From the NCBI RefSeq assembly GCF_900258035.1, contig NZ_OGTP01000004.1, positions 62,001 to 126,000 of the forward strand: 64,000 bases of DNA, read 5' to 3'. Below are positions 53,533-63,462 of this stretch, one piece after another. Both the position numbers and the translations under genes were made by a program. The notes under the pieces were generated by a model that worked only from the letters and a program-made list of their open reading frames with translations, was not told the DNA's origin and did no database searches. The DNA comes from Caballeronia novacaledonica. GTDB taxonomy: Bacteria; Pseudomonadota; Gammaproteobacteria; Burkholderiales; Burkholderiaceae. Position 1 is the first letter of the stretch. Each line of letters starts with the position of its first letter.

Positions 53533-55071
53533 ATGCTCACTGGCACACTACGCACGCAAGTCGATTCCATCTGGAATGCTTTCTGGTCGGGCGGAATTTC
53601 GAATCCGCTCGAAATAATGGAACAAATCACCTATCTGCTGTTTCTCCGCCGCCTGGATGAAATCCATACGCTCGAGGAACGCAAAGCCGCAGTCACGAAG
53701 AACCCGATGGCGCGGCCCATCTTTCCCGAGGGCGCCGACTCCGGTGGACAGCCCTACGACGACATGCGCTGGTCGCGCTTCAAGCACTTCGCCGCGCCCG
53801 ACATGTTCGCGCTCATCGACAAGCATGTGTTTCCCTTTCTGCGTACCATGAACGCGGACGACTCGACCTACGCGCATCACATGCGCGACGCGCGCTTCAC
53901 CATTCCGACACCGAACTTGCTGGCCAAGGTCGTGGACATGCTCGACCACGTGCCGATGGAAGATCGCGACACGAAGGGCGATCTCTATGAATACATGCTC
54001 GGCAAGATCGCGAGCGCCGGGCAAAATGGTCAGTTCCGCACGCCCAGGCACATCATCCAGTTGATGGTCGAGCTCGTTGCGCCTACGCCAGCGGACGTCC
54101 TTTGCGATCCGGCGAGCGGCACATGTGGGTACTTGGTGGCAGCGGGCGAATATCTGCGTGAGAAGCATCCTTCCATGCTCCGCGATGCCGCCGAGCGCGA
54201 GCACTTCCACCACGGCATGTTTCACGGCTACGACTTCGACAACACGATGTTGCGAATCGGCAGCATGAACATGGCGCTGCATGGCGTCGACAATCCGGAC
54301 GTGCGGTACAAGGATTCGCTCGCACAGGACCATGCCGAGGACGATGAAAAGTATTCGCTGATTCTTGCCAATCCGCCGTTCGCGGGTTCGCTCGATTACG
54401 AGAATACGGCGAAGAATTTGTTGAGCATCGTCAAGACAAAGAAGACGGAACTGCTGTTTCTTGCGTTGTTCCTGCGACTATTGAAGCCCGGCGGTCGGGC
54501 GGCCGTCATCGTGCCGGACGGTGTGCTGTTCGGATCGAGCAAGGCGCATAAGGAATTGCGCCGGCTGATCGTCGAAGATCAGAAACTCGATGCGATCGTT
54601 TCGTTGCCTTCGGGCGTGTTCAAGCCTTACGCGGGCGTGTCCACTGCGATTCTGCTTTTCACGAAGACGAATTCGGGCGGCACGGATCACGTGTGGTTCT
54701 ACGACATGGAAGCCGATGGCCGCAGTCTCGATGACAAACGTCAGCCGTTGTTGAGTGAAGACAAGCTTGGCGTTACGCCAGCGACTGCCTTGACGGAAGC
54801 GGAGCACGAGAAGAACAACTTGCCGGATGTGCTGGCGCGGTGGAACCTGCGCGATGGCACGGAGCGTAAGCGGGCGCGTACGGAGCAGAGCTTCTGCGTG
54901 CCGAAGGCGGATATCGCGGCGCAGGGTTATGACCTGTCGATCAATCGGTATAGGGAAGTGGTGCATGAAGTGGTCGAGCATCTGCCGCCGCTGGAGATTC
55001 TGGCGACGTTGAATGCGTTGGAGGCGGAGATTCAGGCGGCGATGAAGGAGCTTGAGGGGATGTTGAATTGA
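53533..55071 (+). CDS. hsdM: type I restriction-modification system methyltransferase subunit HsdM
   Basis: This 512-residue protein starts MLTGTLRTQVDSIWNAFWSG. The N-terminal HsdM helical domain is followed by the N6-adenine methylase fold with DPASGTCGYLVAAGEYL (AdoMet-binding, motif I) and LILANPPFAGSLD (NPPF catalytic motif). With two HsdS specificity halves it forms the M2S methylase. No clear ribosome site precedes the ATG. It overlaps hsdS in TTGA at 55068. Confidence 0.95.
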   Translation: MLTGTLRTQVDSIWNAFWSGGISNPLEIMEQITYLLFLRRLDEIHTLEERKAAVTKNPMARPIFPEGADSGGQPYDDMRWSRFKHFAAPDMFALIDKHVFPFLRTMNADDSTYAHHMRDARFTIPTPNLLAKVVDMLDHVPMEDRDTKGDLYEYMLGKIASAGQNGQFRTPRHIIQLMVELVAPTPADVLCDPASGTCGYLVAAGEYLREKHPSMLRDAAEREHFHHGMFHGYDFDNTMLRIGSMNMALHGVDNPDVRYKDSLAQDHAEDDEKYSLILANPPFAGSLDYENTAKNLLSIVKTKKTELLFLALFLRLLKPGGRAAVIVPDGVLFGSSKAHKELRRLIVEDQKLDAIVSLPSGVFKPYAGVSTAILLFTKTNSGGTDHVWFYDMEADGRSLDDKRQPLLSEDKLGVTPATALTEAEHEKNNLPDVLARWNLRDGTERKRARTEQSFCVPKADIAAQGYDLSINRYREVVHEVVEHLPPLEILATLNALEAEIQAAMKELEGMLN

Positions 55072-56264
55072 CTAGAGTTCATTCTGTTCGCTTGGGGGAG
55101 GTCATATTGCTGAATCCTGCGAATGACACTGGGTCCATTGCGCATGACGACGAACTCGATTTCTTTCCTATGTCAGTAGTGGAAGCGGGGAAGTCAGTCG
55201 CAGCGACTGCCGAAACACGTCCGTTCAGTGAAGTCCAAAAAGGCTATACGTGTTTTGCAGACGGCGATGTGCTTCTCGCCAAGATCACCCCATGCTTCGA
55301 AAACGGAAAGATTGCGGAAGCGAGAGTCCGGTCCGAATTCGCATTCGGATCAACAGAGTTTCACGTTTTGCGCCCCCAACCGCAAAAGCTCGACACTCGC
55401 TATTTGGTGAACTTCCTTCGACGCGACACGGTGCTCATAGAAGGTGAGCGGAAGATGACCGGTAGCGTAGGTCAGAGACGCGTTCCGAACCATTTCCTGG
55501 AGTCCCTCCAAATTCCGCTTCCGGATCTGGCAGAACAACGCCGCATCGCCGCGATTCTCGATAAAGCCGACGCGCTGCGCGTCAAGCGGCGTGAAGCGCT
55601 GGACATGCTTGATGGATTGGCGAATTCGATCTTCATTAACATGTTCAGTGATCCGATCAGCAACGTGAAACGTTGGCGGACTGTTTGTCTGAGCCAACTC
55701 GCAAATCGAATCCAGATCGGCCCTTTCGGAAGTCAACTTCACGAAGAGGACTACGTAGACAATGGCATCCCTCTAGTGAATCCAATGCATATCCGGAACG
55801 GCCATATTTGTGCAGATGTGTCGTTCACTATCACGGAAGAAAAGCACAAGGAGCTTGATTCGTATCATCTTGAAGAAGGAGATCTGATACTCGGCAGACG
55901 CGGAGAAATGGGACGTTGCGCGGTTGTCTCGTCTCGCGAGAAGGGCTGGCTCTGCGGAACGGGAAGTCTGTTCGTTCGGCTGAAGGCAGACGAGGTCGAT
56001 CCCGTCTACCTGGCGCAGGTTATATCGTCGCCATCGATGCGTAAGCATCTGGGCAACGTCGCGCAGGGCGTAACCATGGCTAACCTCAATAAGAATATCG
56101 TTGGGAGCCTAACGATTCCCGTGCCTCCAATGGAAAGGCAACGGCTATTTAAGGCTGCCATGAATGAGATTGGAGTTTTGAAAGCGAGTCACGGGTCATC
56201 TTTAGAGCAAGCTGACAACCTCTTCTCCTCCCTCCAACACCGCGCCTTCACCGGCGCCCTATAA
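55068..56264 (+). CDS. hsdS: type I restriction-modification specificity subunit HsdS
   Basis: This 398-residue protein starts with TTG overlapping the hsdM stop. It has two target-recognition domains, the first ending with LPDLAEQRRIAAILDKADAL and a long helix, the second beginning WRTVCLSQLANRIQIGPFGSQ and ending IPVPPMERQRLFKAAM plus a closing helix. GC is visibly lower than in hsdM and hsdR, as is usual for swapped specificity genes. The bipartite target sequence cannot be read from this. Confidence 0.92.
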   Translation: MTRVHSVRLGEVILLNPANDTGSIAHDDELDFFPMSVVEAGKSVAATAETRPFSEVQKGYTCFADGDVLLAKITPCFENGKIAEARVRSEFAFGSTEFHVLRPQPQKLDTRYLVNFLRRDTVLIEGERKMTGSVGQRRVPNHFLESLQIPLPDLAEQRRIAAILDKADALRVKRREALDMLDGLANSIFINMFSDPISNVKRWRTVCLSQLANRIQIGPFGSQLHEEDYVDNGIPLVNPMHIRNGHICADVSFTITEEKHKELDSYHLEEGDLILGRRGEMGRCAVVSSREKGWLCGTGSLFVRLKADEVDPVYLAQVISSPSMRKHLGNVAQGVTMANLNKNIVGSLTIPVPPMERQRLFKAAMNEIGVLKASHGSSLEQADNLFSSLQHRAFTGAL

Positions 56265-56278
56265 AAGCGAATAAAAAA

Positions 56279-59200
56279 ATGACCAACTTCGCCTTCCTCA
56301 CCCCCGAATGGTCCATGCTCTTCGACGCGGCGAGCAAGGCGGAGTCGTTCGCGAACACCGACCCGCGCGCGTCCTGCTTTTACGCCCGCCGCGCGCTGGA
56401 AGTCGCGGTCGCGTGGCTCTACACGCACGACAAGACATTCAAGCTCCCGTACCAGGACAATCTCAGCGCACTGATCCACGAACCGACGTTCCGTCAAAAC
56501 GTCGGCGAAGCGCTCTTCACGAAAACGCGCTTCATCAAGGACCTCGGCAATCTCGCCGCCCATGGCGTCAAGAAAATCGCCGTCACCGATGCGCTCAACG
56601 CCACGCGCGAACTGTTCCATCTGTGCTACTGGCTCGCCCGCACTTACGGCCGCACATCTCGACCCGCGCCGAGCCTGACGTTCTCGCTCGATCTGATTCC
56701 GAAGCCCGTCACCGCGGCCCCGCCCGCGAAGACGCTCGAACAGATCCAGCACCTCAACGACGAACTTCACGCGAAGGACAAACGCCTCTCCGACCTGCTC
56801 GCCGATAAAACCGCGCTCGACGAAGCACTCCAGAAACTGCGCGAGGAATTCGCAGCCGCGAAAAAGGCCAACAGCGCGCAGCCGGACACGCATGACTACT
56901 CGGAAGCCGAGACGCGTCGCGCCTTCATCGACCTGATGCTCAAGGAGGCCGGCTGGACGCTCGATCCGGCAAAGGATCATGAAGTCGTCGTCACCGGCAT
57001 GCCCAACAACGAGGGCATCGGCTACGTCGACTACGTGCTGTGGGCCGACGACGGCAAGCCGCTTGCGCTGATCGAAGCCAAGCGTACGACGAAGAGCCCG
57101 CTGGAGGGCGAGCAACAGGCCAGGCTCTACGCCGATTGTCTCGAGAAGAAACACGGGCGGCGTCCGGTCATCTTCCTGTCGAACGGCTATGAGAACTGGG
57201 TCTGGGACGACCAGTCCTATCCGCGCCGCGCGCTGCAAGGCTTCTACAAGAAGGCAGAACTCGAACTCGTCATCCAGCGCCGCACGAGCCGCAAGAAGCT
57301 GGCGGAAGCGGTCATCGATGCAAAAATCGTCGAGCGCTTCTATCAGACGCGAGCCATTCGTCGCGTGGGAGAAACGTTCGAAGTCGACAACCAGCGCAAG
57401 GCTTTGCTCGTGATGGCGACCGGCACGGGCAAGACGCGCACGGTCATCGCGCTCGCCGACGTGCTGATGCGCTGCAACTGGGCCAAGCGCGTTCTGTTCC
57501 TCGCGGATCGCGTGGCGCTCGTGAATCAGGCGGTCGGTGCGTTCAAGACGCATCTGCCCGATGCGTCGCCGGTCAATCTCGTCACGGACAAGTACACCGA
57601 GGGCCGCGTGTTCGTGTCCACTTACCCGACGATGATGGGCCTCATCGACGAAGCGCACGACGGCGTGCGGCGCTTCGGTGTCGGGCATTTCGATCTCGTC
57701 GTCATCGACGAGGCGCATCGCTCGGTGTACCGGAAATATCGCGCGATCTTCGACTATTTCGACTCGATGCTCGTCGGCCTGACCGCCACGCCGAAGGACG
57801 ACGTCGACAAGGATACCTATAGCCTGTTCGACCTCGAAAAGGGCGTGCCCACCGACGCCTACGGTCTCGACGAAGCCGTGGCGAATTCGCATCTCGTGCC
57901 GCCCGAGCCGATTTCGGTCCCGCTCAAGTTTCAGCGCGAAGGCATTCGTTACGACGATCTCTCCGAAGAAGAGAAAGAGCGATGGGATGCGGTCGAATGG
58001 AACGAAGACGGCACGATGCCGACTGAAGTCGATACGGAAGCCATGAACAAGTGGCTCTTCAACATCGATACCGTCGACAAGGCGCTCGAAGTCCTGATGA
58101 CCAGGGGGCAGAAAGTCGCGGGCGGCGATCTGCTCGGCAAGACCATCATCTTCGCCAAGAACAACGATCACGCCGAGTTCATCACCAGACGCTTCGACGC
58201 TAACTATCCGCACTACAAAGGACACTTCGCGCGGATGGTGACGTACAAGACCACTTACGTTCAATCGCTCATCGACGATTTCTCGAAGCCGGAGAAAATG
58301 CCGCATATCGCGGTCTCCGTCGATATGCTCGATACCGGCATCGACGTGCCGGAGATCGTCAATCTCGTCTTCTTCAAGGTTGTGCGCTCCAAGACGAAAT
58401 TCTGGCAGATGGTCGGACGCGGCACGCGCCTGTGTCCGGACCTGTTCGGCCCGGGCCTGGACAAGAAGAAGTTCTTCATCTTCGATTTTTTGCCAGAACC
58501 TGGAGTTCTTCGGCGCAAGCCAGGACTTCGCCGAAGGCTCGACCACGGAACCGCTCGGGACGAGGCTCTTCAAGGCGCGGCTGGAAATGATCGGCGCGCT
58601 GGATCAGCGTTCGAAAGACGACATCGGTCGGCCTGAGCCGCAGCCTTACGGTGGCCACCTTTCGGAAGGCCAGTTGCGCAAGGAGACCGCCGCGCTGCTG
58701 CATTCGCAGGTCGCGGCGATGAACGTCGACAACTTCGTGGTCCGGCCGCAACGCCGGTTCGTCGACAAGTTCAGTCAGGCCGACGCGTGGCAGTCGCTGT
58801 CGCCGGAGGATTTCCACGAACTGTCGGAGCATGTGGCCGACCTGCCGACCACGCTTCTGGATAGTGACGAAGAGGCGAAGCGCTTCGATATGCTGGTTTT
58901 GCGCGCGCAGCTCGCCATTCTTCAGGCAGGCACCGGGTTCAACGGACTGCGCGAGAAAATCCAGCGGATTGCCGGCGAACTCGAGGAGCAGATCGCCATT
59001 CCCGCAATCAAGGCGCAGATCGCACTCATCAGCGCGGTCGCGAGTGACGACTGGTGGGAAGACGTCACCGTGCCGATGCTGGAGACCGCGCGTCGCCGGC
59101 TCCGCGAGCTCATCAAGCTGATTCCGAAGGTCAAGAAGAAGATCGTCTACACGGACTTCGCGGACGAACTCGGGGAAATGACCGAAGTCACGCTGCCGCA

Positions 59201-59684
59201 GGTGACGGCCGGCCTGAACATGGCCAAGTTCAAGGAAAAAGCGCGCGTCTTTCTGCGGGCGCACGAGAACCATCTGGCCTTGCAGCGACTCCGGCGTAAT
59301 CAGTCGCTGACAGCAACCGATCTCGAGGAACTCGAACGGATGCTGGTCGAAGCAGGAGGATCGCCGGAACTCATCAAAGCTGCGACTGAGCAGAGTGAGG
59401 GCTTGGGCATCTTTATCCGGTCTCTAGTGGGTCTGGAACGCGAGGCCGCGATGCAGGCGTTCAGTGAGTTCGTCAGTGGAACGACCGCCACGCCGGATCA
59501 GATTGAGTTCATCAACCTCGTTGTCGAAGAACTGATTCAGAACGGGGTCATGGATGCATCGCGTCTCTATGAAACTCCATTCGTGGATATGTGCCCTTCC
59601 GGGCCCGAGACGATCTTTCTCGCGGATCAGGTCGATCAGTTGGTGACGGTGCTGGATTTGATCCGTGCCAGAGCCGCCGCGTAG
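56279..59684 (+). pseudogene. hsdR: type I restriction enzyme R subunit HsdR, frameshifted
   Basis: Two frames make one HsdR of about 1,135 residues. The first (56279-58636) has a DUF4145-like N-terminus (residues 1-110), the HSDR_N nuclease region, helicase Walker A in MATGTGKTRTVI and DEAH in VVIDEAHRSVYRK. The second (from about 58490 to 59684) carries FCQNLEFFGASQDF and the EcoEI-type C-terminal domain. The frames join at GATTTTTTGCC: six T at 58486-58491, whereas five would keep the frame. Restriction is probably off unless slippage, phase variation or a sequencing error is involved. A truncated 785-residue form would keep most of the motor. Confidence 0.88.
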
Positions 59685-59937
59685 AACCGCTTGTCTCGGT
59701 GCAACGACGGTGCAGGTACGCTGAAGGCCCGAGAAGGGACGCAGCAAGAGACCAATTCGCGTCGATACCGGCGGTTCGCGCCACGGTCACCCCGGATCAA
59801 CGACGCTCGAACTACGATCAAGCCGCCGTTGAGAAAAGTGGCGCGTGCCTCGAATGCAATGGTCGTGATTATTCTCAGTCACCGTGGCGACCAAATCCTG
59901 GAGGGTCTTTCAGGCAACTCTACGGCGTCACGAGGGA
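59685..59937. other. intergenic stretch between hsdR and porin
   Basis: No gene is seen between these convergent genes. There is no obvious terminator stem. Confidence 0.4.
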
Positions 59938-61119
59938 TCAGAAGCGATGTCTCAAGCCGACGGTTGCCTCAATCTGATTGCTCGTGGACGACGGCTCGGT
60001 GACGCCGTTAATCCATGCCACGCCCAATGGCGAATTGCCGCTTGGGCTCACCCGTTGCCACACGCCCTGAATGTAGACATCGGTGCGCCGCGAGAAGCGG
60101 TAGTCGGCCATCGCGCTCACCTGATTCCAATGCGGAATTCCGCCGGCGCCGCCGTTTCCGCCAGCGCGCGTGTAGGTATAAGCACCCGACAATTCGACCG
60201 CCGGCGTCAGCGCGTAACGAATGTTGCCCTCGAAGTTCTGGAAAGTTCCACTAAGCGAATTTTGAAAGAACTGGGCGAACTTGCTATGCGAGTACACGAA
60301 GCCCGCCACAGCCGGGCCGAAGGTGTAGTTCACGCCAGCGCCAAAGGTCTTCTGACTGCTGGCCAGCACGCCTAAAGGCACGGCGGCCGGTGTGAGCGCG
60401 CCCTGCAGGGACGAGCCGGTTGTATCGGTGACTGCGCCATTGGTGTTCAACTGTGCCGGCGTGCGCGCGGAACTGTTGAGCTGAAGGTAACCGGCACCGA
60501 AGTTCCACGCCCCCGATACATACGACAGGCCGAAGCTATAGGCGCGATTGTTCGTGAATCCGCCTGCCTGATTGGAAAAGCCGTACAGCGCGCCAAATTT
60601 GAAGCCAGCGAAATTCGGGCTCAGGTACTTCACGGAGTTATTGATCTGAAACGAATCGTTCAAGTTGTCGTTGTCTAGCGGGTGCGCGAAATGCGTGCCG
60701 CCGAACTCCGTGCCGGTCAATGAAAGCGGCGCGACAAAATCGACCATGCCGTCGGTTTGGCGACCCAGCGTGAGCGCGCCGTAGTCGCGGCTCGACAAGC
60801 CAACGTACGCCTGGCGATTGAAGATGCGATTGTTCGACGAGAACTGCCCGTTATTCAGGTTGAAGCCGTTCTCCAGGGTAAAGATGGCCTTCAGCCCTGC
60901 GCCGAGGTCTTCGGCCCCGCGTAGACCCCAGCGGCTGTACTGAGCCGCACCGCTCGTCATCTCCCAGTTGCTGTGTCCGCCACCCGTTCCGTTGATCTGG
61001 TTGTTCGTGTAGGTCAGACCGGCGTCGATCAACCCGTAAAGGGTGACACTGCTTTGCGCATGCGCTGCGCCGGCCAGTGTGATGATCGTCGTCGCACCGG
61101 TTATAAGTAACTTGTTCAT
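59938..61119 (-). CDS. Gram-negative trimeric porin (Burkholderia OpcP/OmpC type)
   Basis: This 393-residue protein starts at ATG 61119 with GGAGC upstream. The signal peptide ends AGAAHAQ, and the mature start SSVTLYGLIDAGLTYTNN is the hallmark of beta-proteobacterial porins. It ends in Phe (VGLRHRF), as needed for BAM-assisted insertion. Repeating amphipathic strands and the FFQNSLSGTFQNFEGNIRY type turns fit a 16-strand barrel. It allows diffusion of small solutes through the outer membrane. A longer in-frame opening to 61257 lacks a ribosome site. Confidence 0.92.
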   Translation of the reverse strand: MNKLLITGATTIITLAGAAHAQSSVTLYGLIDAGLTYTNNQINGTGGGHSNWEMTSGAAQYSRWGLRGAEDLGAGLKAIFTLENGFNLNNGQFSSNNRIFNRQAYVGLSSRDYGALTLGRQTDGMVDFVAPLSLTGTEFGGTHFAHPLDNDNLNDSFQINNSVKYLSPNFAGFKFGALYGFSNQAGGFTNNRAYSFGLSYVSGAWNFGAGYLQLNSSARTPAQLNTNGAVTDTTGSSLQGALTPAAVPLGVLASSQKTFGAGVNYTFGPAVAGFVYSHSKFAQFFQNSLSGTFQNFEGNIRYALTPAVELSGAYTYTRAGGNGGAGGIPHWNQVSAMADYRFSRRTDVYIQGVWQRVSPSGNSPLGVAWINGVTEPSSTSNQIEATVGLRHRF

Positions 61120-61481
61120 GTGCCTGCTCCAGCCATGACCGAGAGATGAGATTGTCCTGGAACGCTTTCTACACAGGATCTCGATGTCTGCCGCGTGTAT
61201 AGCCGTACGGGTCATCGATAGGAAAAGGTGCGATGTTCCCAAACACACTTTATGCAACCGCAGTCAGAATCGCCAATTAAAAATATGCCGTTCGAACTGC
61301 GGCGTCAGGAGATCCGAGGCTTTAAGAGGCACGGACGAAACTCATGCTTGGCAAGAAAGGCCAATGGCCGCTGTCGCCTTTTCGAGAATGAGCGTTTGAG
61401 GGGCTCTTTCGGGGCGAAAAGTTTCAGACGCGTGCCATTCGATCTTCAGCGTCTCGCGCGATCATCGTCAGTAGAGTTTCT
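61120..61481. other. intergenic stretch upstream of porin
   Basis: No supported gene. The 150 bases upstream of the porin start should hold its promoter. I see no clear repeat. Confidence 0.4.
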
Positions 61482-61838
61482 GTGGACGACCTCGATATTA
61501 ACGATCTGGCCGTCATCGCCGAACGTGCCCGCCTGCCGACGCAGCGCGCGTATCTAGCGAGTCTGCCGCCCGATGCCAACGTGTTGTTCCATAATGCTCT
61601 CCGAGGTCGATTTTTCAGGAGAGAGCTATTGCTATTGCATACCGAAGCAATCGAGGCGGACGCGCAGAAAGTGCCGCCAAAGCTGGAACGTTGTGTGATC
61701 GTCGTCGATGAAGCGCTGCCGCCGGGTAAAGCGTCGAACGCTGCGGCAGTGGTCGCGTTCACCCTTGGCCCCTCATGCAAGCGTAGGGCGCTTCATACTC
61801 ATAAGCTCTATCACCTCATGCCGATCATCCGCCGATGA
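61482..61838 (+). pseudogene. hybrid frame with a DUF2000 N-terminal fragment
   Basis: The middle of this 118-codon frame, LERCVIVVDEALPPGKASNAAAVVAFTLG, is the start of a DUF2000 protein (normally about 140 residues). After FTLG the frame runs into the antisense of the convergent DUF3788 gene, so most of the DUF2000 domain is gone. The first 65 codons (MDDLDINDLAVIAERARLP...) are not recognised. It looks like a deletion product. Confidence 0.6.
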
Positions 61839-62222
61839 GACTGGAACAGTCAGCCATTTTCCGTCGGGGTAGGCTCGGGTTTCATCGTAGAGCTTGACCA
61901 GTTGCGGGCTCCAGGAATAACGCCGCGCTTCGAAATTCTCTCGCTCGACGCGCCCCAGGACTACCAGCACCGAAAACAGCCTGTATGCCGGCAGCAGGGT
62001 GCAGAAGGCCTTGTTTTTCTTGTAGCGCAGTGACCAGCCGCGCTTCTTTCCACCATATAGCCAATCGGGCGCGAAAACACCGGGATAGGATGCCTCGATC
62101 CAGGTCCGCAGTTCCACCCAGTGCTGAAACGCCTCCGGCCCCATCCACGCCCGGACAGCGCGCTCATCGGGCTGTGAAGATCTGTCGGCGATTCTGTCGC
62201 CGATCTGGGGGGCATGGTTCAT
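61773..62222 (-). CDS. DUF3788 family protein
   Basis: This 149-residue protein starts MNHAPQIGDRIADRSSQPDE with GAGGAAA upstream. PDWLYGGKKRGWSLRYKKNKAFCTLLPAYRLF and WLTVPVSSADDRHEVIELMSMKR match the DUF3788 pattern. The family is small, cytosolic and of unknown function. Its 3' end is where the DUF2000 remnant on the other strand ends. Confidence 0.82.
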   Translation of the reverse strand: MNHAPQIGDRIADRSSQPDERAVRAWMGPEAFQHWVELRTWIEASYPGVFAPDWLYGGKKRGWSLRYKKNKAFCTLLPAYRLFSVLVVLGRVERENFEARRYSWSPQLVKLYDETRAYPDGKWLTVPVSSADDRHEVIELMSMKRPTLA

Positions 62223-62352
62223 GTTGCTTTCCTCTTCGTCCTGGTTGCGACGCCTTTAAAGTGCATCCCGCCATCGCTTCCGCCACCCGGGGTGCTCAAG
62301 GAGAAGGTGAGCGTGATGAATCAAGTCGCAGCCGACAGCGAGCGTGTGCATT

Positions 62353-62802
62353 TCAAGTGAATAGTTTCCGGTACTGAATAAAACCCGAGCGAGCACCGAC
62401 GCTGTCGTAAAGCCGCCTGCCGGTATAGTTGGTTTCATGCGTGAGCCAGTGAACACGCGACACCCCGCGACGGTTCGCATCCGCATAAACATGCTCGATC
62501 AGCGCGCGGCCAATGCCGCCGCCGCGTACATCAGGCGCGACATATAAGTCCTGAAGATAGCAGTAGTCGCTTGTTGTCCAGGTGGACCGATGGTAGATCG
62601 AATGCACCAGGCCGAAAGCGTGTTCGCCCACCATCGCGAGCGCGGCATGCATCGGCTCAATGGGGTCCAGAAACCGCGCCCATGTCTCGAGTGTCACGGA
62701 CGCGGGGATATCCACTTCGTAAAATCGCTGATAGCCTTTCCACAAAGGAAGCCAGATATCGAAATCCTTGCTATCAATGGCTTTGATCTCAATTGATTGC
62801 AT
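62353..62802 (-). CDS. GNAT-family N-acetyltransferase
   Basis: This 149-residue protein starts MQSIEIKAIDSKDFDIWLPL with GAGGAG upstream. CYLQDLYVAPDVRGGGIGRALIEHVYADANRRG is the acetyl-CoA-binding motif A (R-x-x-G-x-G/A) of GNAT enzymes, and LTHETNYTGRRLYDSVGA is motif B. The small size and sequence resemble polyamine or aminoglycoside-type acetyltransferases, but the substrate is unknown. Confidence 0.88.
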   Translation of the reverse strand: MQSIEIKAIDSKDFDIWLPLWKGYQRFYEVDIPASVTLETWARFLDPIEPMHAALAMVGEHAFGLVHSIYHRSTWTTSDYCYLQDLYVAPDVRGGGIGRALIEHVYADANRRGVSRVHWLTHETNYTGRRLYDSVGARSGFIQYRKLFT

Positions 62803-62845
62803 TGAATGCTCCTCAAACCCGATTGATCCATAGCCAGGCTTTCGG

Positions 62846-63265
62846 CTATTTGATCGGCGTGGTCAGTGCTTTGTCATTCGTGTCGAGGACGAAGACTGCG
62901 AGCAGCTTTGCCGGCTGGGTCTTACTCGCGTTGCGGCTGATCGAATGGGTCGCGCCCGGCGCTTCGGACCAGCTCTCGCCTGTCCGATAGACGCGCGTCT
63001 CGCCATCATTCACCTTCGACTCGATCGCACCCTCGATCACGTAGGCGTAAATGAAGGCCGACTTCGCGTGCGTGTGGGGCGGCGAAGCTCCGCCCGGCGC
63101 GTAATCGACTTCCACGACGATCATCGACTTGCCGGGAATATTGGGAACAACCGCATCGAAATTCGTGGCGACGGTTTGCCCTTCGCTATCATGGGCCGAG
63201 GCGGGACTGGCCGTCACGATGGCGAGCGTCACGTAGCCGGCAGCGATGATGGCTCGAATCTTCAT
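62846..63265 (-). CDS. exported cupin-domain protein
   Basis: This 139-residue protein starts MKIRAIIAAGYVTLAIVTASPASA, a signal peptide, with AAGGGGAAG upstream. Cupin motif 1 is GGASPPHTHAKSAFIYAYVIEG (metal ligands His, His, and a Glu position) and motif 2 includes WSEAPGATHSISRN. It probably binds a metal in the periplasm. Function unknown; members are often linked to quinone-like or antioxidant genes. Confidence 0.83.
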   Translation of the reverse strand: MKIRAIIAAGYVTLAIVTASPASAHDSEGQTVATNFDAVVPNIPGKSMIVVEVDYAPGGASPPHTHAKSAFIYAYVIEGAIESKVNDGETRVYRTGESWSEAPGATHSISRNASKTQPAKLLAVFVLDTNDKALTTPIK

Positions 63266-63462
63266 GGACTTCCCCTTCTCAATGTTGGCGAGTCGGCGCT
63301 CTTCCGTGTCCATGCCGGGGCTGCTTCAGGCCGTCGCCACTTCCAGCCCACGCAGCACCGCCGGACGCGCGAGACCACGGTCCAATCAGCGCGGGACATG
63401 CCCGAAGCGGTCGAAACCGACGCGCTTTTCCGGCTGCATCCGAACAGGAGCCATCGCCGCTT

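Noticed and set aside
58486-58491. programmed ribosomal frameshift in hsdR
   Set aside because: No supporting pseudoknot or upstream Shine-Dalgarno stimulator was evident; a plain indel or error is simpler.
56189-58573. 794-codon open frame antisense to hsdR
   Set aside because: It mirrors the hsdR codons, has no ribosome site and no recognisable domain; long antisense frames are expected at this GC.
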